A DNA stretch of 64,000 nucleotides from Erythrophleum ivorense (taxonomy: Eukaryota; Streptophyta; Magnoliopsida; Fabales; Fabaceae). The translations under genes were made by a program, and so were the position numbers. The notes beneath the pieces were generated by a model. That model saw only the letters and a list, made by a program, of their open reading frames with translations. It was not told where the DNA came from and did no database searches. Of the stretch, positions 26,462 through 40,314 are shown one piece after another (within the stretch, counting starts at the first letter, position 1; every line of letters begins with the position of its first letter). The stretch spans positions 46,773,283 to 46,837,282 of the forward strand of contig JAIUCV010000003.1 of assembly GCA_026724425.1 (NCBI GenBank), given 5' to 3'.

Positions 26462-29400
26462 TGTAATGTCCAATATTTGTTAAACGATGGAAACAGGAGC
26501 ATTTTCAAAGCAAGTCTCCTAAAATGAATTAGTTAAGGTCCCCAAAAATTTGATTAAAATTCTAGACTCATAAAAATGAGAATTCTAGCCTCAGACAAAA
26601 AGAAAAATGGAGCTAAAATGAAGAAACAATTTCTTACGAAAAACTTATGAAACGTAATGACATTTTCATTATTTTGAGAAAATTTTGGAATTCACATAAA
26701 AAGGCTTTTTAAATGAAAGTTTTGAGTTCTTTAGGGTTTTTAGAGGCCCTAAAAATCATGGGAAGCCTCGGGACAGTTAAAACCCCTCCGGTGGACGTTT
26801 TCCAACATTGGTGTATTTGAACTTTGACGGATTCATTCGAGAAAGTTTTAGCTCCGATTTAAGTGATTCCAAAGGCATTATACTAAATTGGTAACTAAAT
26901 TTCATAATGAAAAAAATGGTTCTCAGAAAGGAGCTAAAACAAATTAGAAACGAAAATGCCAAAAATGAAGGGCAAAATGGAAAATTTTGAAAAGTCATTT
27001 CTCCTCCACCTATAAATAGAAGGCGCCCCACTCTCCCACTCACATAGACTCATATTTTTCTGCCCCAAACTAGAGAGGAAACCCTAGGAGAGTGGTGCAT
27101 CAAGGGAAGAAGAAGAGGAGGAGAAATCAAGGCTTGAAGGTATGGAATTTTGGTACTTTTTCATGCTTTCTTCTTTCCAAACCTCTTCTTCTCCATTCTC
27201 CTTTGTTTCTTATCATTATAATGAAGTTTATAAATCTATTTTAAGGGAGAAATTAAGGGAAAAATTCGGATTTGAAGAGAGGAGCTCAAAGAAGACAATA
27301 TTCAAGTGAGAAAACAAGGAAAAATAAGGTAATTTCTTCTTCCATGGTTGCTACCCCTTGCTTCCCTTCTTCCTATGTTTCACCCCACTCAAGAAGTCCT
27401 TGGAAGGCTTGGTTTTTAGGCAGAACCAAGGGTGATTCTCAGGAAAAAGGGTGTGGAGAATAAGAATATGCAAAGAGAATTAACAAATAACCATGGAAAT
27501 TCAAGATGCAAAGTCTAGGGTTTCATATATTCCTTGTAAAATCTGATTTGATACCTTGATTTCTATGTCTAAATAAGAGTTTAAATGAGCTTTTAAGGTC
27601 CCTAGAAGTCTCCCTATGTGCTTACTCCATTAAGAAAACAAAGCAAAGTCCATGGAGAGCAAAATTCTTCTTAGGTTCGGCCAAGAGGGGTTTGCATATC
27701 TAGGGAAAGTTTTAAATTTTTCTAAACCCATTTTTGAGTCACATATGATGAGTGAAGATGAGGGGAGGCCTTGGAAAAAATTAGAAACCATAGAGGATGA
27801 GGTAGTGCCTTATGTTCCATAATATGACTAAAAGAAGAACATGTAGTTAGGCTCTTTATTTTAATTGTATGATGACTCCAAGAGGCTTAAAAAGAGTCAA
27901 AAATCATGTATGAAGAGAATGAATGGAGCCTAGAATTTATTTGATGGGTGTTGCTCTATTAGGTGCATTTTTGGAAACATAAAAGGGTTTAAAGACCAAG
28001 TTAGTGTGTGAACAAGTTGTGTGGCCTTAGAATTAATTCCATGAACCTAATTGGCTTCCATAAATTGTGTTTAGGATAAGAGAAATCATTCCCACACCTT
28101 TGTGTTTGTGAGACTGAAGAAGGGAGAAGGCATTCAAGAGAAAAGTGTGTGCTGCTTCTAAGGTAGCTCACTCCTCCTTCTCTCATACATGATTGTATGC
28201 TTAGCTTGTCTTTGAATGTGTGTATGTGTGTTTTAAGCCATGAAAAGTATTCTAACATAATTTCATATGCCATGGCACCATGATTATGTATTATGTTTGT
28301 AAATAATATTTATGATGCTTGCTTTGGTTTGCTTGAGTGTGGTGAAACCAAGAACCCTTAGCCATGGTGAGGATGAGCCAATAACCCTTAGAGTTTGGTT
28401 GAGACAAACTAAAGAGTCTCCTAAAGTGAAGTTGATTCCTAAGAGCAAGGTTGAGTCCAAGAACCTCTTAAAGAATGGGTGAGGCAAGTCTAAAATCCAC
28501 AAATGAATGGGTGAGGTTAATCCATCTACTTGGCAAGCCTTTGTATGCTATGTATGACTTGCTCAAATGTTGAAAATGTTTTTTGAATGTTTGCATATGT
28601 TAATATGCCCATGCATGCATTTGTAAGATTTGTTTTGCATCTTTTATGTGTGATTGAAAGGGAGATGAGCTATTGGGATTCTTTGAATCTCATTCCCTCC
28701 TCTCTAATGTTCTAATATGCTAGGTGAACCAAGAGATCAAGGGAATGGAAGCCAACCACATGAGAAATGAAAGCTTGAAATCAAAGTGCATAGTTTTTGT
28801 TCTTTAAGGTCATATTGATGTCAAATGATGTAATCCATTATTGTATATGGTCTATGACCTTTTGAACATGTGTAATTATGTTAATATGTGATGTATAAAT
28901 AAGAGATTATGTTATGTGACCATTAGAATGTAAATTGAGTATGTTATGACAATTTGGTTTTTTGAATGACTTTATGCAAATGTGTATAAAGGCAAGTGGG
29001 ATGGACAAATTGAGATGCATAAGGTTTGGGACTACTTGGGCAGCTCATACAAGTCATATTCATACTTTTAGATTTATCCAAGAGGTTCCAAACATCAAGG
29101 TAAAACTATTTGGACACTTTGGTATCCTATATGGAGCATAAATTGACCATATTGGAAACCTATACCACTTTTTATCCAAATGAGCTCTTTTTGATTTGAG
29201 ATTTGGCATGTAACTAGATTTTGTTGAGAACTTTTTGGAAAGTTAAAGAACAGAATTTTTAGAGGTCTATGGAATATTTAATGAATTTTCAAAGTTGAGA
29301 AAAATTCTAATTTTGGTCATGTTACTGTTCATATTGGTCTGAAATTGATTTCTATCATATAAGGCTCAAATGATGTCCAATTGCCATGAAATTGTATAGG

Positions 29401-30154
29401 AGAAACTAGACACTCCTAGTGACTTGTGCCAACTAGAAGCACCTCATTTGGATATCTAGAGAGGGAAATATGAATTTTTAAATATTCTGCCTAGTATTAG
29501 GCATTCAGACTGACCTCAGGTACTATTTGATTAATTTTCGATACTTGGACGTGCCTGAGCTGGTATAGAGCTATTTTTTCCCTCTATCTAACATCTGTAG
29601 CTTTTTAGATTGGTATCATTTGTATAGATTTGAGTTTTTTGGAATTAATTAGACATTTTTGAAGTTTGTAGCAAAAAGCTATGACAGTATCAATAGATAG
29701 CTTGACCTCTACACATTTTCGAATGTCAAACATCTTCTGTGTTGTGTTTCATGGCCTAGACATATTTTTATTATAAAGTAGACATGTGTAACTTTTCATA
29801 ATGTAAATAATGCATGATTTTAATTTTTCTAGAATTAGTTATGATTTTCCAAGTTAGTAACAGAAAAGGGGAATTTTTGGCTGAAAGTGCAACTATGTAT
29901 TTTATGCTTCCCTTTGCTTTCCACGAGTTGTAGACCACTTTTGATGATGGGAAATGAGTTTTATCTATGTAATTAAATATGAGAATGTGGATATATGAGC
30001 TCACATGGTCCACGTGATACAAATGAAAAAATTTATAAGTGACGCAACGCTAAGAAATTGTATTATTTTAATCCCTTTTTTCTTGCTCCTTCATTAAATG
30101 TATGATTTAAAGTATGGGAATGTTATGAAATAAGCTAGAAATTATGACGTTACA
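26462..30154 (+). mobile_element. Solo LTR, 3.7 kb, complete and uninterrupted
   Basis: The best reference copy. Starts TGTAATGTCC, ends GACGTTACA, exact duplication gtgtg at 26457-26461 and 30155-30159. Layout: U3 block with ggtggacgttttcc near 26790, TATA box 27011-27018, leader with aaggtaa splice-like sites, tandem array 28335-28525, hairpin 28675-28691, terminal block with gacgcaacgc near 30040. No primer site, gag or pol. Confidence 0.92.
27011..27018 (+). promoter_or_regulatory. TATA box of the LTR promoter
   Basis: TATAAATA, 549 bp from the LTR start, followed by a C-rich stretch (gcgccccactctccc). The equivalent sites sit 551 bp and (insertion removed) 542 bp from the start in two sister copies. 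Confidence 0.75.
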
Positions 30155-30255
30155 GTGTGCATCAAGAAGGAAAGGGAAGATTTTTTGCTTCATTGAGAAA
30201 ATGTAACTCTTCATCCATTCTTATTGATTGTTATTGATTGCTTGCATGTGTATAT

Positions 30256-33200
30256 TGTCATACCATATCTATCTAGCATTTAATTTGTACCAAATGAGGT
30301 TAGAAGTATCCATTTTCATGTAACTATCACCTTTGGCAGTGAAATTTACCATTATTAAAAGTCAAAATAATTCATCATTAACTAAATGGGCCATTAGAAC
30401 TTACCATACTCATTTTCCATCTATAACATATTTGTTCAATAAAAAATATCACAATTTGAACCATAAATTTTGAATTTGAGGCATATATCACAAAATCACA
30501 TTTCACTTGCAATTTCCCTTAAATTTCATATTTTGATATGAATTTTGAAAATTTATAACTAATTTTAGAAAAATCCAAATTATGCAAATTATGACTTTCT
30601 AGAAAGTTCAGGGCATCCTATAACTACGATAAAAATTTTGAGATCAAAATAACTATGTTTGACCCAAGAAATTTATGAAACAGTACTTCGGTCTGGTGAG
30701 CATTTTGCAGCAAACCTGGAACTTCAAAAATTCATTTCTCTCTCTACACAGATACAAATTGAGTGCTCTCATTGGTTATGGAAAGTTTATGATGTCTACT
30801 ATATGTTTGTAAAATTTCATGAGCATTGGACTTCATTTGTCCCCTGAATGACACCAAAAACCAAACTGACTATATGAATAGTAACAGTGATAGTTTCTGT
30901 ATAATTTGACCAATTTTGAAAAATCATAATAAATTCTCTAGAGCTCCAATAATAAAGCTCTAGATGAGACCTATATGCTTGCTAAATTTCATATCGAAAC
31001 TCATGCATTTGGTTAGACTTTGGTTCAGAGCAAGAAAATAGCTTAAAATGGTCACATAATGGCTTTCAATGGTCCAAAATGACTTTTCTCTTGAACAATG
31101 ACCATTTGAGCACATCCAACACTTATGTTACAACATATAGAAGCATTAAAATAGGTCCAAACCATTATGGAAATCAAAGTCACTCATCCACTTGTTCCTA
31201 TGCATATGTACACTAAAGCTCATGCATGTCAAAAACTCACATACTCATACATTTGATTCCAAGTTTAATTCATACATCATAATTGTATACTTTTACACAT
31301 GTTCAATGGTTATATCTTATAAACTTCATACACACACAAACTTTGACATCAAATTAGATAAATTCCTATTCTATTGTCAAAGTCTCATCCTTCAAGCTTC
31401 CCAGCTTCCATTTCTTGCTTTATAAGGCTCACCTAGATATGGTTAGACATAATGTGGGGAAGAGTGAGATTCAAAGACTTTCAATAGCTCTTTTACCCTT
31501 TCAAGCATATATGTATGGCATATTTTCATGTCAAAGAATGCAAGCATGCAATGAAAGCTTCTAGTAGACATACATAATCATTTTTCAAGTCACATGAACT
31601 CATTCAAATCAAACATAGGTTCTAAGGACTTTTGGTCTAACCTTACCCAATTTCTTTAGGACTTTTAGATTAGTCTGACCTACTTTCAGGGATTTTTGAC
31701 TTAACCTCGCTCCCTTTTGAGACTTTTTTCTTTGTCTCACTAATTCATAGGGACTTTTGGCTTTTCCTCACCCATTCTAAGGGACTTTTGGCACAACTTC
31801 ACCCATTAAGAGCAAAAACACATTCAAATTGTCATTTAAGAAACATAATGGTACCAAAGCATCAAACTAATAACTATAGGCATATCTCATGATTTAAATA
31901 TTCATATAATCATCCAATGACAATCAACAACCAAGAAATGCATATAAGAAAGGATAGAGAGCTATCTTGAGTTAAGAATCACAAACTTTCTTTCTTGAGT
32001 TCTCTTTCCTTTTCTTGGCCTCACACACACACACACACACACACACCTAGGAGGAGCTTGATTTTCTTAGCGTAGACACATCAAATAAGACATAATTACA
32101 TCATTGGAGCCAATTCTAGCCTTACATAAACTCTACATAACCATATTCCAGCTTATAGTATGTTTATGGTTCCATATAAGGGTGTAATGAAGCAACTCCT
32201 ATGATTCATGATCTTAGCTCCAATTTTTCACTCAATCTTAGTCTCATGACTCTATTTAAACTCATTAGAGTCATCACAAACTCAATTCAATGAGCCAACA
32301 CATCATGTTGCTTCTTTATGCCTTAAAAAGGAACCTAAACTTTCATCTTATAAATCATGGTTTCTAAATTCAAACTAATGGTTCCTTTAGTTTTTATCAA
32401 TCACATCTAGACTATTTCTATCCTTGGAATCAAACAAAATTCTCCTTAGGTGCATAATCCTCTCTTTAGCCGAGACTTACACTAGGTGAAGAACCCATGA
32501 AGTTTCATTCAATTTCCTAGGGGTTTTAGCATCCATGAAGCTTCTTAGAGCTCTTATAAACTCATACCTACTCTTATATAAGCTAAATTATTATTAGAAA
32601 GCTTAAAAAATTCTTAGGTACAACAAGAACCCTAGGTGACATAACTTGAATTCTAAAGCTTTTCTTTTAGTTCCAATTGCAAATTCTTAATCCTTATGTT
32701 CTAAAACCCTTATTTCTACCTTGTTATAGCCAGAATTCATCCTCTCCTAGATGGGCCTAGGTCTCGCTGAAATGCTTAAGGAAGAAGGAGACAAGATGAA
32801 GCAAAATAATTTATGGTTTTTTTACCTTATTTACAAGCTTTTTAATAGCACTTTTACAAGCTTCCAAACTTTTCTTCAATTTCTCTCTTCCTCCTACTGA
32901 ACCATCAATAAAATGGCCCTAAATAAGTCATCAAAACCATGAGAGAAAAGAGGAGAAAGAGGAGAAGAAGTTTGATGAAGGAGAAAGCATGAAAAGTCTT
33001 GAATTTCTTACACTTTTTGCTTGGTTTTTTCTCCCTTCTCTTCTCCTTCTTGTGTGCCTCCTCAAGCTGGTATAAGTTATGTTTTGGAGCAGAATGAAGT
33101 CAGTGGAAAATGAAGAGAGGAGGGATCATGTTGAAATAAGAGGCAAGGAGCATATTTTACTACTTTTTCAAATTCCAATTTAGTCCTTACACTTTGTTCT

Positions 33201-33670
33201 TTTTATTTAGGCTCATTTCAACTCCTTTTTAAGAACCATCTTTTTCATCATGAACTTTAGATCCTCTGATTCATAAAATACCTTTAGTTTTACCCAAATT
33301 GGATTTCAAACTTTACCGAACGAATCGGTCAAAGTTTTCATCAACTAACACTCTAAAATACAAATCGGAGGGGTTTTAACCATTTTAAGGATTTCTATAG
33401 TTTTTGGGGCCTCTAAGAACCCCAAAAAATTTTATTTTTTTATTTAAAGATCCCTCCTTTGAGGTTGGCCAAAATTACAAAAATACCATTGTCTTTTCAT
33501 TTAATTTTGTTTAGCTATTCTAACTCCGATTTTAGGGCATCTTTAGTATTATCATTTTTAGATGTCTAGATTATTACTCTAATTTTATTTGGCCTTTAAT
33601 AATTCAATTTAGGAGACTTCTTTTCGTAATCTCTTTAGTTTTAGGACTTATAGAACAAATAGGTATTACA
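30256..33670 (-). mobile_element. Solo LTR, 3.4 kb, complete
   Basis: Left end TGTCATACC, right end GGTATTACA, exact duplication tatat at 30251-30255 and 33671-33675. Reverse-oriented family member with 3' block 30310-31090, hairpin 31464-31480 (one arm mutated), tandem array 31620-31815, leader 32700-33060 and U3 block 33290-33420. Confidence 0.9.
32022..32046 (+). repeat. (AC)n microsatellite
   Basis: About twelve AC units inside the reverse LTR copy, in a spot where sister copies have a short tcacac run. It looks like a local expansion. Confidence 0.95.
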
Positions 33671-35207
33671 TATATGGCTTATGAATTATGTCCATTACTA
33701 TTGGTTTAATAATTTAATGCTATTATATTTCTTGAAATGCATTTGGAATATGAATGACTTTGTGAGATTGTGCCAAAAGTCCCTTGACTTGGGTGAGGTA
33801 AAGCTAAAAGTATCTAGGTGAGAGTGAGACAAGGTCAAAAGTCTCAAGAAATGAGTGAGACTAAGTCAAAAGTCTCTAAAATAGGTGAGATTAATCCAAA
33901 AGTTTCAAATAATTGGGTGAGACTAGATCAAAAGTCCTTAGAACTTATTTTTAATTTTGATGGATCCATATAATTTCATAAATATGATTATGTTTGATGT
34001 TTGGATGCCTTTGATGTATGCTTGCTTTCTTTGATATGATGACATGCCTTATAAGTATGTTTGAAGGGTAAATGAGCTATTGGGATTCATAGAATCTCAC
34101 TCTCCCCCATATTATTTCTAACAATGTCTAGGAAACGCCCAAGGAGCCAAGAATGAAGACCAACAAGTGTGATTGGCAATACTTTGACAATGGTTTAGGA
34201 TTTTATGTAATATGATTGATGCGTATGAGATATTGTACATGTTATTTTTGTAATGTAACCATTCCTACAATTGTAAAATCATGAAATTATGATGTGAATG
34301 ACAATCTTGAAGGTAAATGTATAAGAATGAGCCATTTGACCATGTGTGTGCCACAGGAAGTATGTGTATATTGACAAGTGGGTGAGTCATTTTGAGATGC
34401 ATGATGTTTGTAACCTGATGAGATAGTCATACATGCTGTAATTCATGTTTGGGACATGCTTAAATGGTCACATGCATTAAAGAAGCCCATTTTGAATCTT
34501 TTGAAACCATAAATGTGCTATTATGAACCACTTTCTACCCTTGAACCAAAATCTAACCAAATGAATAAGTTTTAAGATAAAATTTGGCAAGCATTTGGAT
34601 ATAATATAGAGGATTTTACAAAGTCAAAGAAGATAATTTTTGGAACTATGTAAAATTTATTATGATTTTTCAAAGTTACCTGAAAAATATAGAATTGCTT
34701 GGGTACTGTTCATTTGGTTAGTTCTCATTTTTTAGGTATTTAAGGGGTCAAATGAACTTAATGTACATGAAATTTCATAGCAGTATATTTGACATTATAA
34801 GCTTTTCATAGCCACTGAGTTTTCATAAAGCAGAGTTGTGTAGCCCAAGATATTCATACTCAAAATTTTAGGTTTGGGTTAGGTCTGAAATTCTGATGCA
34901 ATTACAATTTCATTAGATTTTCATGACCCAAACAAAATTGTTTTGATATAAAATTTTTATGACATGTAGTTCATGTCCTGATCTTTGTATAGAGTCCTAA
35001 TTTGCACAAATTGGAGTTTTCTAACTTAAGATATGAATTTTTAAAGTTAGTAGCTGAACTTGTGAACTTATGAGAAATGGTCCTATTATGCTAGTTTGTA
35101 ATGCATGGCTTAGCATCCGAATTTCTTGCTTCTTTTCATGATGTTTCCAGTTGAAAAAATTTTCTAGGATTAATTTTGCGATCTATATGCAAAAGTCATG
35201 CATTTAT

Positions 35208-36830
35208 TGTAATTTTTGGCACTTTGAAAATGTGAGAAACGTAATGTACGGTTTCTCTGTAAATGTATGAAATTCATCGGATACAAAAGGAAGTCCCCCA
35301 AAATAAATTAGTTAAGGTCTCAAAAAATTTAAGTAGTATTCTAGACTCCTAAAAATGAGAATCCCAGGCTCAGACAAACAAAAAAATAAAGCTAGAATGA
35401 AGAAACGAATTTGAACAAAAAGTTGACGAAACATAATGGCATTTTTGTAATTTTGAGCAAAATTTGGAATTTCTCATAAGAGGATTTTTTAAATGAAAGT
35501 TTTAAGTTTTTCGGGATTCTCAGAGGCCCTGAAAACTATGGGAAGTCCTAAGACAGTTAAAACCCCTCCGATGGATGTTTTCCAACGTCGGTTGACTTGA
35601 ACTTTGACTGATTCATTCAGGAAGGTTTTAGCTCCAAATTGAGTAATTCCAAAGGCATTTTTATAATATTGACGACTTAAATTTTATGATAAAAAGGACG
35701 GTTCTCAAAAAGAAGGTAAAACGAGTTAGAAACAAAAATGTCAAGAACGAATGGCAAAAGTAAAATTTTTGAAAAAGAAGCTTTAAGAGACCCCTTCTTA
35801 TTTCACTCCCTCCTTCTCTCCATCTTAGAACCAACCTTATTTCTGCCCAAGAATAGAATGGAGAGCAAGGGGAAATGGTGAACAAGAGGAGGCAAGAAGA
35901 AGAGGAAATGCAAGGCAAAAAAGGTATGAAAATCTTGGTTTTTCAAGTACTTTCCTTCACCAAACTTCTTCTCATCTTTTTCTCTTCTTTTCCATGGTTT
36001 TGTTGAGGTTTTTGGTGTTGTTTTAAAGGCAAACCCAAGGGGAAAAATTCAGATTTGGATAGGAGAGCTAGAAGAAAAGGGGAAGCATTCAAGGAAAGCT
36101 TGAAATCAAGGTGAAATTCTTAGTCTCCATGCTTCACTTTTCTTGTTCTTCTTGTGTGCAATTCGTCCTCCCTATAGCCAGCCAAGGGGAGAGTGTTTTT
36201 GGGCAGAACCAATAATGAATCATATGAATTAAGGTCTAAAAATTTAGAATATGCAAAGAAATTCAAGTAAACGCCATTGATTTTCAAGATAGCAAAGTTA
36301 GGGTTTTATGGGCTCCCTTGAAAATCTGATTTGATGCAATTGTTCCTAGTCCTAAATGAGTGTTTAGATGAGCTCTTGAGATCCCTAGAAGGCTCCTCAT
36401 ATGCATCTTCCATCAGGAAAATGAAGCAAACCCACTTGGCACTCATGTGGAGCATGGTTTCAGCCTAGACTAGAAAGAGTATCAAGGGGTAGTTTTAATT
36501 TGTTCCGAGCTTATTTTTAAGTCATATATGATAGAAGAGGATGAGAGGAAGCCTTGGAAAAATTTTAGAAGCCATGGATAGTGAGATGGTATCATAGGTT
36601 CCATATTATGGCTTAAAGAAGCAACACCTAGTTAGGCTCCTTGATTTGATTGTGTGATGACTCTAAGAGGTTTAAATGGAGTCAAGAATCATAAATAGAT
36701 GGAGAGAATAGAGCCAAGATAATATGCTCTTAAGGTTGCTTCATTAAGTATATTATGGAATCATAAAAGAGCTATATGAACCACCTAACTTTTCTAGTGA
36801 ATGTACACAAATTCATTTCAAGAAGCTTAG
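35208..36830 (+). mobile_element. 5' half of a forward LTR copy
   Basis: Starts TGTAATTTTTGGC and has the GTACGGTTTCTCTG subfamily block at 35247-35260, U3 block 35510-35600, leader 35790-36180, and the aagaagcaac block near 36610. It stops at about 36830, before the tandem array, where a reverse copy begins. The 3' half is absent. Confidence 0.7.
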
Positions 36831-37437
36831 ATATAAGTTTCTTTTTTTATGTCTTAAAATGGAGTCTAAACCTTCATCTGACAAACTATAATGTCTGGTT
36901 TTCATCAAATGATGGAAACGAATATGTTTTTAAAGCAAGTCCCTTGAAATGAATTAGTTAAGGTCCCAAAAAATTTAAGTCGCATTCTGGACTCCTAAAA
37001 AATAAGAATTTTAGGCTCAGAAAGAAAAAAAAATGGAGCTAGAATGAAGAAACGAATTTGTAATGAAATGTTGACAAAACGTAATAGCATTTTTGTAATT
37101 TTGAGCAAATTTTAGATTTCTCATAAGAGAGCTTTTTAAATGAAATTTTTGAGTTCTCCAGGATTCTCAGAGGCCTTAAAAATCATGGGAAGCCCTAGGA
37201 CAATTAAAACCTTTCTGGTGGACGTTTTCTAACGTCGGTTGACACAAACTTTGATGGATTTGTTCAAGAAGGTTTTAACTCTGATTTGAGTGATTCCAAA
37301 GTTATTTTATTAAATTGAGGACCTAAATTTCATAATGGAGAGATGGTTCTCAAAAAGGAGCTAAAATGAACCATAAATGAAAATGCTAAAATGAAGGGAG
37401 AAAATTGAAATTTTTGAAAATCTCTTCTTAACCTAGC

Positions 37438-37444
37438 TATATAG
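37438..37444 (+). promoter_or_regulatory. TATA box of the LTR promoter, separated from its leader
   Basis: TATATAG, 551 bp from the LTR start. The nested element at 37459 landed 15 bp downstream, so any transcript from this box would enter the insertion. Confidence 0.65.
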
Positions 37445-37458
37445 CCCACACCCCACCT

Positions 37459-40314
37459 TGTAACAACCAGCAAAAACAAAGAGAAAAATAAAAAGAAGAA
37501 AAGAAGAAGCTAAAAAATTTTCAAAGTCCTGAAATTTTCTAAGTCTGCTAGCTATAGTGAGAAATGGCCTAGCTATAGCGAATGTACCTGTTCGCTATAG
37601 CGAGAAATGGTCTAGTTATAGCGAGAGTGCCTTTTTGCTATAGCAAAAATGCTTCTAGCTATAGTGAGTGCGGGCATCCCATATAAAAACCAGGGAGCTG
37701 CTCATTGTAGCATACGCCGTAGCAAAAGCAGGGGTCTGGGACTGATATGTGCTCACCGTAGCGAGGGTTATGCTTCGCTATAGAGAGGGTTAGTCCAGAA
37801 AAGTGTGAAAAAAGAGAATTTGACTTCTTAAAGCGTCCAAAGTCATCCTTTCTCCTTAAACCGACCTAAGCTTCATCCAAGGCAGAGAAAAGGGCTGAGG
37901 AGAGAGAGAGAGAGACCTAGAGAAGGAAGGAGAACAAGAAAAAGGTAAACATAACTTGAGATCTCCATAGCTTTTCTTCTTAGAGTTTTGTTCTCCTCTC
38001 TTTGCCCTCTCTTGCTATGGTTTTGGATGTTGAATTAGCTATGTTTTGGGCTTGGTTCAGAAGAGGGAAAGTGGAAAACCACTATTGAAGAAGGTTACTT
38101 CTTTGTTTTTCATAGGTATGTTGGTTCTACCAACTTAAGAACATGAGAAAGAGGAAGAGTTGGTGAACTTCTAGAGAGAGAAAGAACCCCTAGTTTCTTA
38201 GATGCTTAGTAGGGTTTGCTATAAAGAAACCCCTAGCTTTGTGAATAAGTGTTAAGTTATGAGAGAGTAATTCCATGCTCTTTGTGTGTCTAGGCTTAAG
38301 AGAAGCACTTCCATCTAGTAGTGATTGTGAAATCAAGAAGGGAGAAAACAAATTAAAAGGGAAGGCTTGTGTTAGCCTATAAGGTAGCTCTTTCCCCTTT
38401 CTCTTATGCATGGATGTGTGTTTAGCTTGTTCTAGAATGTGTGTATGTGTATTTTCAAGTTATGAAAAGTATGCTAGCATGCCTTTACATGTCATGATCC
38501 TTGATGCTATGTTATGTGTTGAATAAATCCATGATGTTTGTATGAGTTTTCTTGAGTGTGGAAAGGCCAATAACTCTTCCCTTGGGTGAGGATGAGCTAA
38601 GAACCCTCGAGCCTGGTTAAGACAAAGCAAAGGGTCTCTCAAAAGCAATGTGGACTCCCAAGAGTATGGTTGAGTCCAAAGTGCTTAAGAGTGGGTGAGG
38701 CAAGTCTAAAATCTATGAGGAGAAGTGTGAGGCCAATCCAAACACTTGGTGAACCCTTAAATGTCTTGTATGCTTAATTCACATGCCAAGGTTGCTTTTA
38801 AAATGTTCATGACTTCCCCTTTTCCACACATGCCTCTGAAAAGCTTGCTTTGCACATAATATGTATGATTGAATGGGATATGAGCTATTGAGATTCTTTG
38901 AATCTCATCCCCTCCTCTCCACCATCCTAACATGTTAGGTGGACCAAGTGAACAAAGACATGGGAGCCACCAAGCTTGAAGCTAGGGAAATCGGCGAAGG
39001 ATTTATGAAAGAGCCATTTTGTTACCATTTTATTGTTAAGAGATGTAATCGAATGATGTACATAGGGTGTGTACTTATGAATACTTGTAAATGGATGTAC
39101 TTATTGTATATGTATGAGAATTAGAACTATAGTGCATGATGTAGCAAGTTTTTGGTATGAATAGCAAGATTTTGGCATTATGTACGTGGTGTATGTTTTG
39201 GTGTGGGAGAGTGAGTTTTGCAAATCTGGGTTGTTAGACATTTGAGCCATGTTTGATAGCCTATGTTGATGCTTTCCCACATACTCATAGAGCCTTAGGA
39301 GTAGGAGAAGCAAATGTGAACCTTTGGAGCCCCCTTTTAACACAAGAAATTGACACTTTGCCCCCTTACGTCAAAGTCTGACCAAATAACCTCTTCTTGC
39401 CTTGAAATTTGCCATGTGATTAGTATTTCCTAGAGCTTTCTGGGAAGCTAAATATCAGGTCATTTGGATTTCTGTGGAATTTTCTATGATTTTTCAAAGT
39501 TGGTATCAGAATTTCAGATTTACACCAGCACTGTTCATTTGGTCAGTTGTGTAATTGTGTCATTTGAGGGGAAAACGTGGTCCAATGGCTACTAAATTTT
39601 ATAGGAAGAAACTAGACATTCACAGACTTGTAGCAACTGGAAGCATCTCATTTGGAGGTCTAGAGAGGAAGATATGAATTTTTGAAGTTTCTGCCTAGTA
39701 TCAGTCATCTTGCCTGACCAGAAGTACTGTTCCATCGATTTTTGAGAGCTTGGCTTGATGAACTGATCTAGAAATATTTTTCCTCTCTATTTAAAATCCA
39801 TATCTTTCCATATTGGTATCATTTTCAAGTATTGGATTTTTGTGGAATTAGTTGGACATTTTTGAAGTTCATATCAGTAAACTGTGATAGCATCAGAACC
39901 GAGTCCGACCTCCAGACCATTTCATGTGTCAAACGCCCTGTGTGTGGGATGTTATGACTTGTACATATTTTTAGCATGAAGTAGACATCTCAATATTTCA
40001 AGAATGGCTAGGATTACTATTTTCAATTTTTCTAGATTTAGTTATGATTTTCCAAACTTTGCCCAGAAATGGGGCCAAGTCTGGCCGAGAATGAATATGC
40101 ATGTCCCATGTCTCCTTTCGGTTTCCATGAGTTGTGAGCAAGTTTTTATGATACAAATGAGTTGTAACAATGAAATTAAATATGAGGAGACATAGTATGA
40201 GCTCACACGGGTCACATGACACTGAAATGAATTGCTAGATACTAAGCAACGCAAAAATATTCATTTTCTTCCCTTGCTCTTTTATGATATGGAGCTAGAA
40301 TTTACGGTGTTACA
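37459..40314 (+). mobile_element. Solo LTR, hybrid group with TATAGCGA array, 2.9 kb
   Basis: Starts TGTAACAACCAG, ends GTGTTACA, exact duplication cacct at 37454-37458 and 40315-40319. Sister of 18244-20973 over its whole length: array 37545-37795, leader with cctagagaaggaagg, tandem array 38550-38750, hairpin 38890-38906. Confidence 0.92.
37545..37795 (+). repeat. TCGCTATAGCGA palindromic array, second copy
   Basis: Same arrangement of agctatagcga, ttcgctatagcgag and caccgtagcgag motifs as at 18310-18540, with more CpG-to-TG/CA changes (for example tagtgag, catacgcc). Confidence 0.85.

Larger units (their letters stand above)
25885..35207 (+). mobile_element. Forward LTR copy split by two insertions, both ends lost
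   Basis: Pieces 25885-26461, 30155-30255 and 33671-35207 read through in the family order: gaggctaaagg block, agaagcaact block near 26170, tandem array 33765-33955, hairpin 34082-34098, 3' block to about 35200. The joins are fixed by the duplications gtgtg and tatat of the two insertions. The 5' kilobase is missing, and the 3' end is cut by the copy starting at 35208. Confidence 0.7.
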
